A stretch of 64,000 bases of DNA from Parvularcula lutaonensis (lineage in GTDB: Bacteria > Pseudomonadota > Alphaproteobacteria > Caulobacterales > Parvularculaceae), in assembly GCF_014651915.1 (NCBI RefSeq), contig NZ_BMXU01000001.1, positions 992,001 through 1,056,000 of the forward strand, written 5' to 3'. Below the pieces are notes generated by a model. The model was not told the origin of the DNA. It did no database searches and saw only the letters and a program-made list of their open reading frames with translations. A program made the position numbers and the translations under genes. How positions within the stretch are numbered: the stretch's first letter is position 1; every line of letters starts with the position of its first letter. This document shows, one piece after another, positions 28,174-37,886 of the stretch.

Positions 28174-28188
28174 GTACACGTTTTGTTC
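28174..28188. promoter_or_regulatory. Candidate LexA (SOS) box
   Basis: GTAC-N7-GTTC, one base away from the alphaproteobacterial LexA consensus GTTC-N7-GTTC (GAAC-N7-GAAC on the other strand). It sits in the 137-bp region between divergent recA and the DUF6324 gene, 77 bp from the recA start. Its place upstream of recA makes it plausible. Confidence 0.5.
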
Positions 28189-28234
28189 TCGCCCGCAAGA
28201 GGGCGAGCTGAGATTTTTCTTCGAGGGAGTCGCC

Positions 28235-28423
28235 ATGGGTTTGAACACACCTTCTGACGCAGCCGCCGATCTTCAGGTCGGGCCGACCGATCAGGGCATG
28301 GTTCGCATTTATGTGAGTGGCGAAGGCGTCGACCTTCCGCTGGACTTCGACCCGGATGATGCCGAAGCCATCGCCGAGGAGCTGATGTCTGCGGCCAAGA
28401 CGGCACGGGAGATGACGGGATGA
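28235..28423 (+). CDS. DUF6324-like small protein
   Basis: A 62-aa acidic soluble protein: [42 protein letters not shown], then [18 protein letters not shown]. It matches a short alphaproteobacterial family I know as DUF6324; function unknown. Clear GGGAG Shine-Dalgarno before the ATG. The stop overlaps the AsmA start by four bases (ATGA). Divergent from recA. Confidence 0.75.
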   Translation: MGLNTPSDAAADLQVGPTDQGMVRIYVSGEGVDLPLDFDPDDAEAIAEELMSAAKTAREMTG

Positions 28424-30537
28424 AATGGCTCTTGCGGATCGGGATCGGCCTTGTTGTTCTCATGGTTGTCGGCGTGCTGCTGGTCCCGATGTTCATCGAC
28501 AAGGATGACCTTCTCCGCAGGGCCGAAGCGCAGGTGAGCGAAACGCTGAACCGTCAGGTCTCGATCGGCGGGATCTCCGGGGTCAGTCTCTTCCCTGCCC
28601 GAATCACCATCAGCGACCTCTCCGTGGCGAGCGGCGACGGGTTCGCGGCTGAGAACCTCGTCACCGTCTCCGAAGCGCAGCTCGGCGTGGCGCTCTGGCC
28701 GCTGCTGTCAGGACGGGTGGAGATCCAACGCTTCGTGCTGACCGAGCCGGTGATCGCGCTTGAGCAACGTGCGGACGGGTCGAACAACTGGACGCTCGGA
28801 CAGGGCGCCGGGGATGCCCCCCCTGGCGAGCAGGAAACGGGCGAGCCCGAACAGGCGCCCATCGTAGGCACGATCGAAGTGATCGACGGGACCGTCGCTT
28901 ATACCGCACCGGACGCTTCCTATCGCGCCAGCGATGTCGACATGGTCTTGGTGCTGCCAGAGCTTGGCGATGCGCTGCAGCTTGGCGGGACGATGGCGCT
29001 CGAAGGGGTGCCGACGCGGGTCGGCATCCAAATCGCCGATCCGTGGCGGATCACGGCGGAAAAAGCCTCGGCGATCGGCCTCGACATCGAGCTCGGCGGC
29101 AACACCATCAAAGGCGATGCGGATGTGGTGCTCGAACCGCTGACGATCCGTGGCCCGCTGGAGATCCGCGTGCCAAATCTCCGCGCGCTGACGCCTCTTC
29201 TCGGCGAAGAGCTGGTCGCCTCGGCGGATAGCTTCAGCCCCATGGAACTGTCGGGCATCGCCGATGCCACAGCCCAGTCAGTGGCTTTCGAAACATTGCG
29301 CTTCTCGACTGCGCTCGCGTCGGGAACAGGCGACCTCAATCTCGACCTGTCGGGCGCCAAGCCGATGCTCACGGGGAATGTGACTGCGGGCGAGGTCGAC
29401 CTCAGGCCGTTCTTCCCCGAAGGCACAGGCGAGCCTGCTCCGGATGCGGATGAGCCTTTCCCCGCCTGGTCCGAAGAGGAGATGGATTTCTCCGGGATCG
29501 ACGCGGCCAATGCCGCGGTGGACGTCGCGGCCGGGCGGATCATCCTGCCGACCTATGAGCTGACCAATGTGAAAGCCGCAGCGGCCCTGACCAACGGCCT
29601 GGCCCGGTTCAACCTTCAGAATGCGGAAGCTTTCGGGGGGACTGCCGCGGGCGCCTTCACGCTTGATGCACGGCAAGCGATGCCTCGCATCACATCGGCG
29701 CTCAACTTCGCCAATGTCGATTTTGCCCGCGCCGCCCCTGCCCTGCTTTCAACGAAGCGCCTGACAGGCCGCGGCACGATCCATTTTGACATGACGACGA
29801 GCGGGGCGAGTGAGGCTGCCTGGGTGCGCAATCTCGATGGCACCGCGAATGCAGACATTGCCGATGGCGCGATCGCCGGGATCAATCTCTCGACGATCGC
29901 GACGACCGGCCTCGCGCTCGTCCAGGAGCTTCGCCAGGATGCGAAGAAAGCGCCGGCCTTCCGTACCGCGATCAATACCCTCCGCACCGAAGCCATCGCG
30001 CCCGGTGCGATGACGCGCTTCGATCTTGCGGATTTCGACGTGACGGTCGTCGATGGCTACACGCAGCTGGGCGAGGCGAAGCTGGTCTCGGACACCTTCC
30101 GCGGAACGATCAGCGGCGGCATAAACCTGCCCGCCCAGAGCCTCGACCTCAAAATCCGGGTTGCCGCGAAGGCGCCATCGGAAACGGCCTTCAGGGAATT
30201 CCGTATACCAATCGTCGTCACAGGCAGCTTTAGCGACCCGGAGATCGCTCTCGATCCCGATCCGCTGATCCAGGAGCTCGTCCGGGGCGTGGCTGCGGAC
30301 GCGCTCAGCCGTGCGGGAATTGACGTCCCGGAAGGTCAGGATATCGAGGGTGCCCTGCGCGAGCGGGCGGCGACGGAGCTGCGCAACCTGCTGGGCCGGA
30401 GACGACCGGCGCAGCCCGCAGAGCCTGCCGATACTGCGCAGGATACGGAAGAGCCTGCGGGGGAAGCCTCGACCGACGGGGCGGCTTCCGATAGCACCGG
30501 CCCTGAAGAGGATACCGGGGACGGACCGCAGGAATGA
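28420..30537 (+). CDS. AsmA family protein
   Basis: A 705-aa envelope protein anchored by an N-terminal helix ([25 protein letters not shown]), followed by the AsmA N-terminal block ([31 protein letters not shown]) and a long repeat of beta-strand/DUF3971-like modules in the periplasm. The C-terminal block is typical ([45 protein letters not shown]). AsmA-like proteins are inferred to move phospholipids or assist outer-membrane assembly. The C-terminus is an acidic Pro/Ala/Glu tail. Overlaps the next gene by four bases. Confidence 0.9.
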   Translation: MKWLLRIGIGLVVLMVVGVLLVPMFIDKDDLLRRAEAQVSETLNRQVSIGGISGVSLFPARITISDLSVASGDGFAAENLVTVSEAQLGVALWPLLSGRVEIQRFVLTEPVIALEQRADGSNNWTLGQGAGDAPPGEQETGEPEQAPIVGTIEVIDGTVAYTAPDASYRASDVDMVLVLPELGDALQLGGTMALEGVPTRVGIQIADPWRITAEKASAIGLDIELGGNTIKGDADVVLEPLTIRGPLEIRVPNLRALTPLLGEELVASADSFSPMELSGIADATAQSVAFETLRFSTALASGTGDLNLDLSGAKPMLTGNVTAGEVDLRPFFPEGTGEPAPDADEPFPAWSEEEMDFSGIDAANAAVDVAAGRIILPTYELTNVKAAAALTNGLARFNLQNAEAFGGTAAGAFTLDARQAMPRITSALNFANVDFARAAPALLSTKRLTGRGTIHFDMTTSGASEAAWVRNLDGTANADIADGAIAGINLSTIATTGLALVQELRQDAKKAPAFRTAINTLRTEAIAPGAMTRFDLADFDVTVVDGYTQLGEAKLVSDTFRGTISGGINLPAQSLDLKIRVAAKAPSETAFREFRIPIVVTGSFSDPEIALDPDPLIQELVRGVAADALSRAGIDVPEGQDIEGALRERAATELRNLLGRRRPAQPAEPADTAQDTEEPAGEASTDGAASDSTGPEEDTGDGPQE

Positions 30538-30935
30538 CAGAACTACCCCAAGCCACGCTTTTATGGGCCGGACTGCTCGGCCTGCTGATGGCTTTTCTCA
30601 GCATAAGGGTGCCGCTGCGGCGGCGCGCCCTTCAGGTTTCGCTCGGCGATGGCGGGGACGGAGACCTGCTTGCCCGCATCAGGGCCTTCGGCAACTTCAT
30701 CGAATACGTGCCGATGATCCTCCTGCTCCTCCTCATGATCGAGCTGTCGGGCGGGGCGACGGCGTTCATCCATGCCTGCGGCGCCCTGCTCTTCGCGGCG
30801 AGGCTGTCACACGGGCTGATGCTGACCGCCGGTGCTATGACCAGGCCCCAGCGTATGGCGCGGATGTTCGGGAGCGGCATGACTTTCCTGGTCCTCACCA
30901 TGTCGTCCGTCTACGTTATTGCTCTCTTTTTCTAA
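30534..30935 (+). CDS. MAPEG family membrane protein
   Basis: A 133-aa four-helix protein. The family signature is RIRAFGNFIEYVPMILLLLLMIELSGG (Arg, Asn-Phe-x-Glu-Tyr), then the ACGALLFAARLSHGLMLTAG helix. MAPEG proteins include microsomal glutathione S-transferases and leukotriene C4 synthase; bacterial members are mostly uncharacterised. It is the last gene of the DUF6324-AsmA-MAPEG operon and is followed by a bidirectional terminator. Confidence 0.88.
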   Translation: MTELPQATLLWAGLLGLLMAFLSIRVPLRRRALQVSLGDGGDGDLLARIRAFGNFIEYVPMILLLLLMIELSGGATAFIHACGALLFAARLSHGLMLTAGAMTRPQRMARMFGSGMTFLVLTMSSVYVIALFF

Positions 30936-30959
30936 CCAGTTCCAACCAGGCCGCATGAA

Positions 30960-30988
30960 AAAGCCCTCGCGCGGGACGCGAGGGCTTT
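30960..30988. terminator. Bidirectional Rho-independent terminator
   Basis: AAAGCCCTCGCG (30960-30971) pairs perfectly with CGCGAGGGCTTT (30977-30988) around a 5-base loop. The A/T ends serve both directions, terminating the MAPEG operon on plus and the acyl-CoA ligase gene on minus. Confidence 0.88.
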
Positions 30989-31013
30989 GCTATTGATCCG
31001 CTTGCGGATCGTA

Positions 31014-32633
31014 TCAGCTGGCGGTGGGCAAGACGTAGTCCTTGAGCATTTCGCGGAGCTTGGTCTTCAGGACCTTGCCGGTTGCACCGATCGGGATTTC
31101 GTCGACCGCCACGACGTCATCCACATGGCTGATCTTCGGCAGCTGTTTGTTCACGAACTCCTTGATCTCGTTGAGATCAGCGTCCTTGTTCTTGAGCTGG
31201 ACGACAAGAAGCGGCCGCTCGTCCCATTTCGGATGGGGCATGCCGAGGGCGGCGGCCTGAACCACTTCGGGGTGGTTGAGCGCGGCGTTTTCGATGTCAA
31301 TCGAGCTGATCCACTCACCGCCGGACTTGATGACGTCCTTGGCCCGGTCGGTGATCTGCATCTGGCCGTTCGGATGGATGACGGCAACATCGCCGGTGTC
31401 GAACCAGCCGTCCTTCGTCAGCGCACTCTCCTCCGAACCGTAATAGGCCTTGATGATCCACGGGCCGCGGACCTGCAGGTGGCCTTCGGCCTTGCCATCA
31501 TGGGGGAGAACTTCGCCTTTCTCGTTGACGATGCGCATGTCGACGAACGGCACGGGCTTGCCCTGGCGCAACATGAATTCGATGCGCTCGTCCACCGGTT
31601 TGTCGTAGAAACCCGGCGGCTCCATGTTGACCGTGCCGATGGGCGACATTTCGGTCATGCCCCATCCCTGGCGGCAGCGCACGCCGTATTTGTCGTAGCC
31701 GCGGATCAGGTACTCTGTCAGTGCCGAGCCGCCAATGAGGCTATATTTCAGCTTGCCGAAGTCGAGATTGTTCTCTTCCACATAGGCGAGAAGGTTGAGC
31801 CAGACCGTCGGCACACCGAGGGCATAGGTCACTCCTTCCTTGACGATCAGTTCATGGAGGCTGGCGCCGTCAAGGCCGGGGCCCGGCATGACGAGCTTCA
31901 TGCCGAGAAGAAGCGCCCCATACGGAATACCCCACGCATTGACGTGGAACATCGGCACCACCGGCAGGCAGACATCGTCCTGCTGGCAGCCGAGAGATGT
32001 CGGAAGGCAGCTGACCAGCGACTGCAGCACCAGTGCGCGGTGGGAATAGAGGACGCCTTTCGGCTTGCCGGTCGTGCCCGAGGTGTAGCACATCGCGCAG
32101 GCTGTGTTCTCGTCGAAGGATGGCCAGTTGAACTCCTCCGGCTTGCCCGCGATCAGGGCTTCATAGCTTTTCGCTTTGAGGTCGTTCTGGCTCGTCTGTC
32201 CTTCGGGGCAGAGTTCGACATAGTGCTCGACGGACTTGAGGTAAGGCGAGAGGCCCGCAGCAAGAGGCGCGAAGGTCGCGTCGTAGAAGACCGCCTTGTC
32301 GCCAGCATGGGCCATGACATAGCCCGCATTCTCTGGCCCCAAACGAGGGTTGATCGTGTGGCAGACGGCGCCGATCCCGGCGAGCGCGTAATAGAGTTCG
32401 AGCTGGCGATGGGTGTTCCAGCCGATCACGCCGACACGGTCGCCCATGCCGATGCCCATTTCGGTCAGCGCATGGGCGAGTTGCGCGATGCGCTTGCCCG
32501 CGTCGCGGTAGGTGTAGCGATGCATCCCGCCCTCAACGAGGCGCGTGACGATCTGCTGTTCGGGAGCGTTGCGAAGCGCGTGGCGCAGGATATCGGTGAG
32601 CAGCAAGGGCACATCTTGCATCAGTCCGAGCAT
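31014..32633 (-). CDS. Long/medium-chain fatty acyl-CoA ligase (AMP-binding)
   Basis: Activates a fatty acid to its CoA thioester via an acyl-adenylate. The 539-aa protein has the P-loop-like motif [97 protein letters not shown] and the late lysine region [13 protein letters not shown]. It resembles the AlkK/FadD3-like group. ATG 32633 has an excellent GGAGGA Shine-Dalgarno. Monocistronic; likely works in beta-oxidation with the acyl-CoA dehydrogenase at 42-44 kb. Confidence 0.93.
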   Translation of the reverse strand: MLGLMQDVPLLLTDILRHALRNAPEQQIVTRLVEGGMHRYTYRDAGKRIAQLAHALTEMGIGMGDRVGVIGWNTHRQLELYYALAGIGAVCHTINPRLGPENAGYVMAHAGDKAVFYDATFAPLAAGLSPYLKSVEHYVELCPEGQTSQNDLKAKSYEALIAGKPEEFNWPSFDENTACAMCYTSGTTGKPKGVLYSHRALVLQSLVSCLPTSLGCQQDDVCLPVVPMFHVNAWGIPYGALLLGMKLVMPGPGLDGASLHELIVKEGVTYALGVPTVWLNLLAYVEENNLDFGKLKYSLIGGSALTEYLIRGYDKYGVRCRQGWGMTEMSPIGTVNMEPPGFYDKPVDERIEFMLRQGKPVPFVDMRIVNEKGEVLPHDGKAEGHLQVRGPWIIKAYYGSEESALTKDGWFDTGDVAVIHPNGQMQITDRAKDVIKSGGEWISSIDIENAALNHPEVVQAAALGMPHPKWDERPLLVVQLKNKDADLNEIKEFVNKQLPKISHVDDVVAVDEIPIGATGKVLKTKLREMLKDYVLPTAS

Positions 32634-32703
32634 GAAATTCCTCCGGGCGGATTGTTTTTGGTCGTTGCCGCCATCGTAGGGAACCCCGCCGCGCATGCAA
32701 GCA

Positions 32704-32728
32704 CGGGCGGCGATGGCATCGCCGCCCG
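32704..32728. repeat. Perfect 11-bp inverted repeat in the ligase/M56 intergenic region
   Basis: CGGGCGGCGAT (32704-32714) and ATCGCCGCCCG (32718-32728) around a 3-base loop. It sits 76 bp after the M56 gene stop and 71 bp before the acyl-CoA ligase start. No T-run follows in either direction. It could be a Rho-type stop structure for the M56 transcript or an operator. Confidence 0.45.
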
Positions 32729-32803
32729 GCTATCGCGGGACCTGAAGTGGGACAAAGCGGCAGGAGCTTTGCAACAGGCCCCGAAGAAGCGCCCTAGTCC
32801 GGG

Positions 32804-35257
32804 TTATCGCTGGAGGCGCAGCGATTCCTTGTAGTGCTTCTTCTCTTCCCGGCTGAGACCCTGGCGCTCGATGAAGCGCAGCATCTCTTCGGAGGCGAAC
32901 CGGTCGCGGCCACCGGTGGCACAGACCGCGCGGATGCGCTTGCCACCTTCGATCCGCTCACTGAGGATGATAGGCTTGTCGCTCTCTTCCTGATGGTCAG
33001 CGCATTCATCGGCAAGTTCTTCGAGGGCTTCACCCGCGACCTCCATCTTCGCGCCCCACGCCTCCATACGTTCGCCGAAGGCTTCCATTTCCTCTCCGAA
33101 GGCTTCCATGGCGACTTCGAACTCGGTCATGTCGGGCTCGTCGGGGATGAGGATCCAGGTCCCTTCCTCGGTCTCGCGCGTTTCGAGTTTCGGCGCCTTG
33201 ATTTCGACCTTCGGGGCTTTCGGGGCGACAACCGGCGGGACCTTCAGGCCTTCGAAGGGGTCCGTCAGGAGAACCATCATCTCCTTGTGGCCGTCGTGGT
33301 CCACCAGGCCGATCCGGTCGGCGTGGTCGTCGTTATGAAGGCGGAGGCCATGCTTGCGCTCGCCTTTCGGGACCAGGACAGCGACCTTGCTATCCCCACC
33401 ACCGAGATCGACGACCACCGGACGGTCGCCGTCGGAGAATGAATAACCATAGGTCTCGTCGCCGGATGTCCGCTTTTCACCCGGTCGGCGAAGCACAGCA
33501 GCCCGGTCGCCACGCTCCTTCGCGAGACCGGCGACCACGGCCACGGCCTCGCCATCGCGGCTCGCGAAGCGGAGAGGCTGCGCCTTGCCGATGAAGACAT
33601 TCTTGCCGCCGGTATCGAGGTCGAAGCCAACCTCGCCATCCGTCTCGGGGAAAACATCGATATCGATGTCGTTTTCCCTGGCGAAATCCTCGAGCTCGTC
33701 GGCGTTGAGGAGCTTGCCTTCCGGATCAATGATCAGGTCGATCGACTCGCCCTTGCCGCGACCGACGCGGACTTCGATCCTGCGAAGCTCGCCGCCATCC
33801 CTGCCGCCTGAAAAGAAGACATTGGAGGAGTCCTCGCGGGCGCGTTCCCGAGCCCGTTCGATCGCTGCTTCTGCCCGCGCGCGGGCTTGGTCGCGGCGCT
33901 CCCGGCTTTCCTCGCTGCGCCATTCGAGCTGCTTGCGCTCCTGCTTCATCTCCTTGCGAGCGGCCTCGAGTTTCTTCTCGAGCTTGGCCCGCTCCTTGTC
34001 GGAGAGGCCCTCGACACGCAGCACTCGGATCTTGTCTTCAAGCTGAAGCTCCTTGTCAGCGAGGCGTTCAAGAGCGATCTCCAGCTCGCGTTCCGTGACC
34101 GTCTCCTCGTCCTCGATTTCGGCGAGGAAGCGTTCCCATTCCTTGTCCTCGACCTTGTCGAATCCGTCCTTCTCCTTCGCCGCCTCCTTCTCTGGGTGCA
34201 CATATTCGGTGACGGTGGTGGAGCTGGCGGTGAAGCCGGCAACGGCGAGGGCCGAGACACCTGCGGTCAGGATGAAGGCGTAGCGCCGGAAAGGTGTTCC
34301 AAGAGGGTTCTGCATACGAACGATCCGTTCCTTGAGACTGTGATCCAGGGTCAGCGCCGGGACCGGGCGCCCGATGCTGGCGGCTTTCAGGAGAAGCTCC
34401 GCGTAACCCTTGGTGCTGACACCGAGGTCCCGGACGGCTTCGTCGCAAGCGGCTTCCTGGTCGGCGCGGAGCGCTTTGCGGGCATGCCGGGTCAATGGGT
34501 TGAACCACTGCAGGGCGAAGGAGATCTCCGAAAGGAGGAGCACGGAGAGATCATGCCGCCGCAGGTGGATCAGCTCGTGGAGCAGCGCCATTTCCTGCTC
34601 TTCCTCATCATAGCGCTCGGCAAAATCGACCGGCAGGGCGAGGAGCGGCTTGCGAAAGCCCATGAGCTGGGGTGTATCGGCGGCGCCTGACACCACGAGG
34701 GTGAAGTTCTTTTTCGTGCCTACGCGGTCGGCGGCGTCCTCCGCCATCCTTGCCAACGCCTCGGGGACGTCGGCGGATTCGGCCAAAAGCGTCTTCCGCC
34801 ATGAAGCCGCCCTGCCGGCACAGAGCGCCAGTGCGACGACGACACCGAGGAACCACAGGCTGAGAACCAGCGAAGCAAGGACTTCAGCTGTGATCAGCTC
34901 CCGGAACATCGGCAAGAACTGGGCCAAAGCCGGAGTCTCTTCGACGGGACCCGCATAGGTCATGACGGCATCGCGGACGCCAGGTTCGGGGTTCGCCACG
35001 GGCTGCGGTTCGAATGTCCAGTTCTCGCCGGTGGGGGCGAGCGGCGCGGAGTCGGTCGGGGACGGGACTTCGATCGTCTCCCTGCGCGTCACTGTCGGGG
35101 CAAATAGGCGGAGCGCAGGGAGCGACCAAAGAAGGATGGCGGCGCGGGAGCCGAAGCGGGCCGTGACCGGGCCGCGGAGGCTGAGCGCCAGGATGATCAG
35201 CAGGCTGACCCAGAACGTGGTCTCGAGACCGTGGATGAGGAATTCGCTAGCGGTCAT
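32804..35257 (-). CDS. M56 family (BlaR1/MecR1-like) sensor metallopeptidase with long coiled-coil C-terminus
   Basis: An 817-aa membrane protein. Helices near residues 10-27, 38-53, 128-150 and 326-345 frame the cytoplasmic M56 zinc protease, with ALLHELIHLRRHD (HELIH at 227-231) and Glu268 in DQEAACDEAV. BlaR1 relatives cleave the partner repressor when a signal arrives; the BlaI gene overlaps upstream by 11 bp. In place of a penicillin-binding domain, the outer part has a charged coiled coil (about 360-475), a beta-rich segment, and heptad-like MEAFGEEMEAFGERMEAW units near the C-terminus. The ligand is unknown. Confidence 0.88.
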   Translation of the reverse strand: MTASEFLIHGLETTFWVSLLIILALSLRGPVTARFGSRAAILLWSLPALRLFAPTVTRRETIEVPSPTDSAPLAPTGENWTFEPQPVANPEPGVRDAVMTYAGPVEETPALAQFLPMFRELITAEVLASLVLSLWFLGVVVALALCAGRAASWRKTLLAESADVPEALARMAEDAADRVGTKKNFTLVVSGAADTPQLMGFRKPLLALPVDFAERYDEEEQEMALLHELIHLRRHDLSVLLLSEISFALQWFNPLTRHARKALRADQEAACDEAVRDLGVSTKGYAELLLKAASIGRPVPALTLDHSLKERIVRMQNPLGTPFRRYAFILTAGVSALAVAGFTASSTTVTEYVHPEKEAAKEKDGFDKVEDKEWERFLAEIEDEETVTERELEIALERLADKELQLEDKIRVLRVEGLSDKERAKLEKKLEAARKEMKQERKQLEWRSEESRERRDQARARAEAAIERARERAREDSSNVFFSGGRDGGELRRIEVRVGRGKGESIDLIIDPEGKLLNADELEDFARENDIDIDVFPETDGEVGFDLDTGGKNVFIGKAQPLRFASRDGEAVAVVAGLAKERGDRAAVLRRPGEKRTSGDETYGYSFSDGDRPVVVDLGGGDSKVAVLVPKGERKHGLRLHNDDHADRIGLVDHDGHKEMMVLLTDPFEGLKVPPVVAPKAPKVEIKAPKLETRETEEGTWILIPDEPDMTEFEVAMEAFGEEMEAFGERMEAWGAKMEVAGEALEELADECADHQEESDKPIILSERIEGGKRIRAVCATGGRDRFASEEMLRFIERQGLSREEKKHYKESLRLQR

Positions 35258-35612
35258 CTTTCAGTCTCCGAACCAGGTTCTCGAGTTCTTCGATGTCATC
35301 GTCCGAGAGGTCGCGGGCATCGGCGAGATGCGCGACCAGCGGGGCGGCCTTGCCGCCGAAGAGCGTGTCGGCGAGACGGCCCACGGCGCTCTTTCTGTGC
35401 TCGGAGCGTTTGACCAGCGGATGGTAGAGGTAGCGGCGCCCCTCAGGCTCGGCGCGCAGGGCGCCCTTGTCCACAAGACGGGCGAGCAGCGTCTTCACGG
35501 TCTTGTCGGACCAGTCCTTGTCCTCGATCCGCGCGACGACGTCGGCGGCAGCGAGACCAGGGTCGGACCACAGGACCTCCATGACACAGAGCTCTGCATC
35601 GGAAATGCGCAT
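35247..35612 (-). CDS. BlaI/MecI/CopY family transcriptional repressor
   Basis: A 121-aa winged-helix repressor: ISDAELCVMEVLWSDPGLAAADVVARIEDKDWSDKTVKTLLARLVDKGALRAEPEGRRYLYHPLV, the BlaI DNA-binding fold, followed by a dimerisation tail with LVAHLADARDLSDDDIEELENLVRRL. It overlaps the M56 protease gene by 11 bp, the standard sensor/repressor pair. Two tandem operator-like sites lie 11-51 bp upstream of its ATG at 35612, implying autorepression. Confidence 0.93.
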   Translation of the reverse strand: MRISDAELCVMEVLWSDPGLAAADVVARIEDKDWSDKTVKTLLARLVDKGALRAEPEGRRYLYHPLVKRSEHRKSAVGRLADTLFGGKAAPLVAHLADARDLSDDDIEELENLVRRLKDDR

Positions 35613-35916
35613 AGCGTTCCCTCTATGACTACGGATGTAGGCTTATGCTATGACTACAGATGTGGTCAAGCCAGAATGTCGCAGATGTCCTCGGAGTCAT
35701 GGTGAACGTGTCTTGCCTGCCACGAGGCAGGTTCATGAAGCTGTTTTACCGCGTCTTTTTTGTCGGCGCCGGGACGGCTGCGATGCAACGGCGCGGCGCG
35801 GGGAGCGGCGAAGCGGAACGAAACGCGCCACTGGGAGCCGATCCCCCGAGCAAAGCGCCATGCCGTCGCCGCCAGCGCTTCCCCTCGCCCCCGTTCCCCG
35901 CTATCCGCGCCGTCCC
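35613..35916. promoter_or_regulatory. Intergenic region between blaI and the ABC-F gene
   Basis: A 304-bp region between divergent genes. It holds the two tandem BlaI-type operators near the blaI end and a hairpin, CCTGCC (35716-35721) with GGCAGG (35726-35731). The rest (35735-35916) is GC-rich with no credible small gene or promoter that I can name. Confidence 0.5.
35623..35663. promoter_or_regulatory. Two tandem BlaI-type operators
   Basis: CTATGACTACGGATGT (35623-35638) and CTATGACTACAGATGT (35648-35663) are 16-bp direct repeats with one mismatch, 25 bp apart. Each carries a dyad: CTAC-N4-GTAG in the first, and ACA-N2-TGT inside GAC...GTC in the second. This resembles the TACA-N2-TGTA dyad of BlaI/MecI operators. 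They flank the promoter region of the repressor gene. Confidence 0.7.
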
Positions 35917-37797
35917 ATGCTGCACATCAATGACCTCACCTACCGGATCGAGGGGCGGACGCTGTTCGATCAGGCGACCGCCATGATCTCGGACGGCTGG
36001 AAGGTCGGCTTCACCGGACGCAACGGGACGGGGAAATCGACCCTCTTCCGCATCATCCGTGACGAAATCAGCCCTGACGCCGGCTCGGTCTCGATCCGTC
36101 CCGGCGCACGGGTCGGCGGCGTGGCACAGGAAGCTCCGGCGACCGAAGAGAGCCTGCTCGACACGGTGCTGAAGGCCGATGAGGAGCGCCACGCCCTCCT
36201 CGCCCGCGCCGAGAGCGAGACGGACCCGATGAAAATCGCCGAGATCCAGACGCGCCTCGCGGATATCGAAGCGCATTCGGCCGAAGCGCGCGCCGCGGCG
36301 ATCCTTTCGGGGCTCGGCTTCTCCACCAAAGAACAGGCCCGTGCGTGTGCGGAATTTTCGGGTGGCTGGCGGATGCGCGTGGCGCTGGCGGGGGTCCTTT
36401 TTGCAAGGCCGGACCTTCTCCTGCTCGACGAGCCGACGAACTATCTCGACCTTGAAGGCGCGGCTTGGCTCGAGAGCTATATTGCGAAGTATCCCTATAC
36501 AGCTCTTATCATCAGCCACGACCGCGGGCTGCTCAACCGCTCGGTGACGCATACGCTCGCGCTGGACCAGAAGAAGCTGTCCGTACACAACGGCGGCTAC
36601 GACACCTATGCCCGGCGGCGCGCGGAACAGGCGCGGCTCGCCTCCATGCAGGCGGAGAAGATCGAGGCCCAGCGCGCGCACATGCAGGCCTTTGTCGACC
36701 GCTTCAAGGCCAAGGCGTCGAAGGCCAAGCAGGCCCAGAGCCGGGTAAAGGCGATCGAGAAGCTGGCCAGTGTCGACCTGCCGGTCGCCGAGCGCACGAC
36801 ACCGTTCCACTTCCCCTCGCCCAAGCCGCCCATGGCGCCGCCGATCGTGCGGCTTCAGGACGCCGACATCGGCTATGAGGAAGGCAACCCCATCCTCCGG
36901 AAGATCACTCTACGGATCGATAATGACGATCGCATTGCGATCCTGGGCGCCAATGGCCAGGGCAAGTCGACGCTGGTGAAGGCGATCTCCGGACGTCTGC
37001 CGGTGATGTCGGGCAATCTGTTCAAGCACAAGAAGCTCAAGATCGCCTATTTCGCGCAACACCAGCTCGACGAGCTGAAGCCGAAGCAGACGCCCTTCGA
37101 GCACGTCCGTACCCTGATGCCCGACGGGACCGAGGCGGAAGTCCGTTCGCGGACGGCCCAGCTCGGCTTCGGCGCGCTGAAAGCGGACACCAAGGTCGAG
37201 AATATGTCCGGCGGCGAGAAGGCGAGGCTCCTCTTTGGACTGATCACCCTCGACAACCCCCACATGATGATCCTCGACGAGCCGACCAACCACCTCGACA
37301 TCGACAGCCGCGACGCGCTGATCGAGGCGCTGAACGCATATGAGGGCGCGGTGCTCCTCATCACCCACGATGCGCACCTGGCCGAAGCCGTGGCAGACGT
37401 TCTGTGGGAAGTGCGCGACGGCGACGTGCACCGGCTCGATGACAGCCTCGAGGACTACCGCGCAAGGGTGCTGGCGGCGGAGAAGAAGGAGACGCGCAGG
37501 GAAAAACCCCAGGCCGAGACCGCAGCGGACCGCAGGCGCGACGCTGCGGAGAAGCGCAAGGCGCTGCAGCCCCTCAAGAGGAAAGTCACCGATTCCGAGA
37601 AGCTGATGGAAACGCAGTCGGCGCTGATCGCGAAGCTGGACGACGCCCTCGCCGACCCTGCCCTCTACGAGAAAGACCCTGCCAAGGCCGCGGATCTCAA
37701 CAAAAAGAGGGCCGACGCTGTGCGGGCTCTGGAGGCGGCGGAAGAAGCCTGGCTCGAGGCCAGTGCGGCTTACGAAGAGGCGTCCGGGGACGCGTGA
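35917..37797 (+). CDS. ABC-F family ATP-binding protein
   Basis: A 626-aa soluble protein with two ABC cassettes and no membrane part. Walker A motifs are GFTGRNGTGKST and ILGANGQGKST; signatures are FSGGWRMRVALAG and MSGGEKARLLFG; Walker B blocks are LLLLDEPTNYLDLEGAAWLE and MMILDEPTNHLDIDSRDALIE. The linker between them is basic, and a coiled-coil C-terminal tail ends in Ala/Glu. The shape is closest to Uup/YheS-type translation factors. Start 35917 (MLHINDLTYRIEG) fits the family; the frame stays open upstream but is not conserved. Confidence 0.93.
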   Translation: MLHINDLTYRIEGRTLFDQATAMISDGWKVGFTGRNGTGKSTLFRIIRDEISPDAGSVSIRPGARVGGVAQEAPATEESLLDTVLKADEERHALLARAESETDPMKIAEIQTRLADIEAHSAEARAAAILSGLGFSTKEQARACAEFSGGWRMRVALAGVLFARPDLLLLDEPTNYLDLEGAAWLESYIAKYPYTALIISHDRGLLNRSVTHTLALDQKKLSVHNGGYDTYARRRAEQARLASMQAEKIEAQRAHMQAFVDRFKAKASKAKQAQSRVKAIEKLASVDLPVAERTTPFHFPSPKPPMAPPIVRLQDADIGYEEGNPILRKITLRIDNDDRIAILGANGQGKSTLVKAISGRLPVMSGNLFKHKKLKIAYFAQHQLDELKPKQTPFEHVRTLMPDGTEAEVRSRTAQLGFGALKADTKVENMSGGEKARLLFGLITLDNPHMMILDEPTNHLDIDSRDALIEALNAYEGAVLLITHDAHLAEAVADVLWEVRDGDVHRLDDSLEDYRARVLAAEKKETRREKPQAETAADRRRDAAEKRKALQPLKRKVTDSEKLMETQSALIAKLDDALADPALYEKDPAKAADLNKKRADAVRALEAAEEAWLEASAAYEEASGDA

Positions 37798-37831
37798 ACT
37801 CTTCGCAACTGCGAAATCCCCATTTGGCGAT

Positions 37832-37858
37832 GGAACCTTTTGGCGGTAATACCCTGTT
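37832..37858 (+). promoter_or_regulatory. Possible EcfG-type stress promoter
   Basis: GGAAC (37832-37836), 18 bp, TGTT (37855-37858), located 28 bp before the acidic lipoprotein start. The alphaproteobacterial general-stress sigma EcfG recognises GGAAC-N16/17-CGTT, so this is close, but one base too far apart and with one -10 mismatch. Confidence 0.3.
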
Positions 37859-37886
37859 GAGCATATCTCACAGTCATGGGGACAAC

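Noticed and set aside
30987-32834. 615-codon open frame antisense to the acyl-CoA ligase gene
   Set aside because: The opposite strand codes a clear AMP-binding enzyme with all motifs; the antisense translation matches no family.
35650-35916. N-terminal extension of the ABC-F gene
   Set aside because: The frame is open but its translation is Arg/Pro-rich and unrelated to ABC-F. The region carries the blaI operators.
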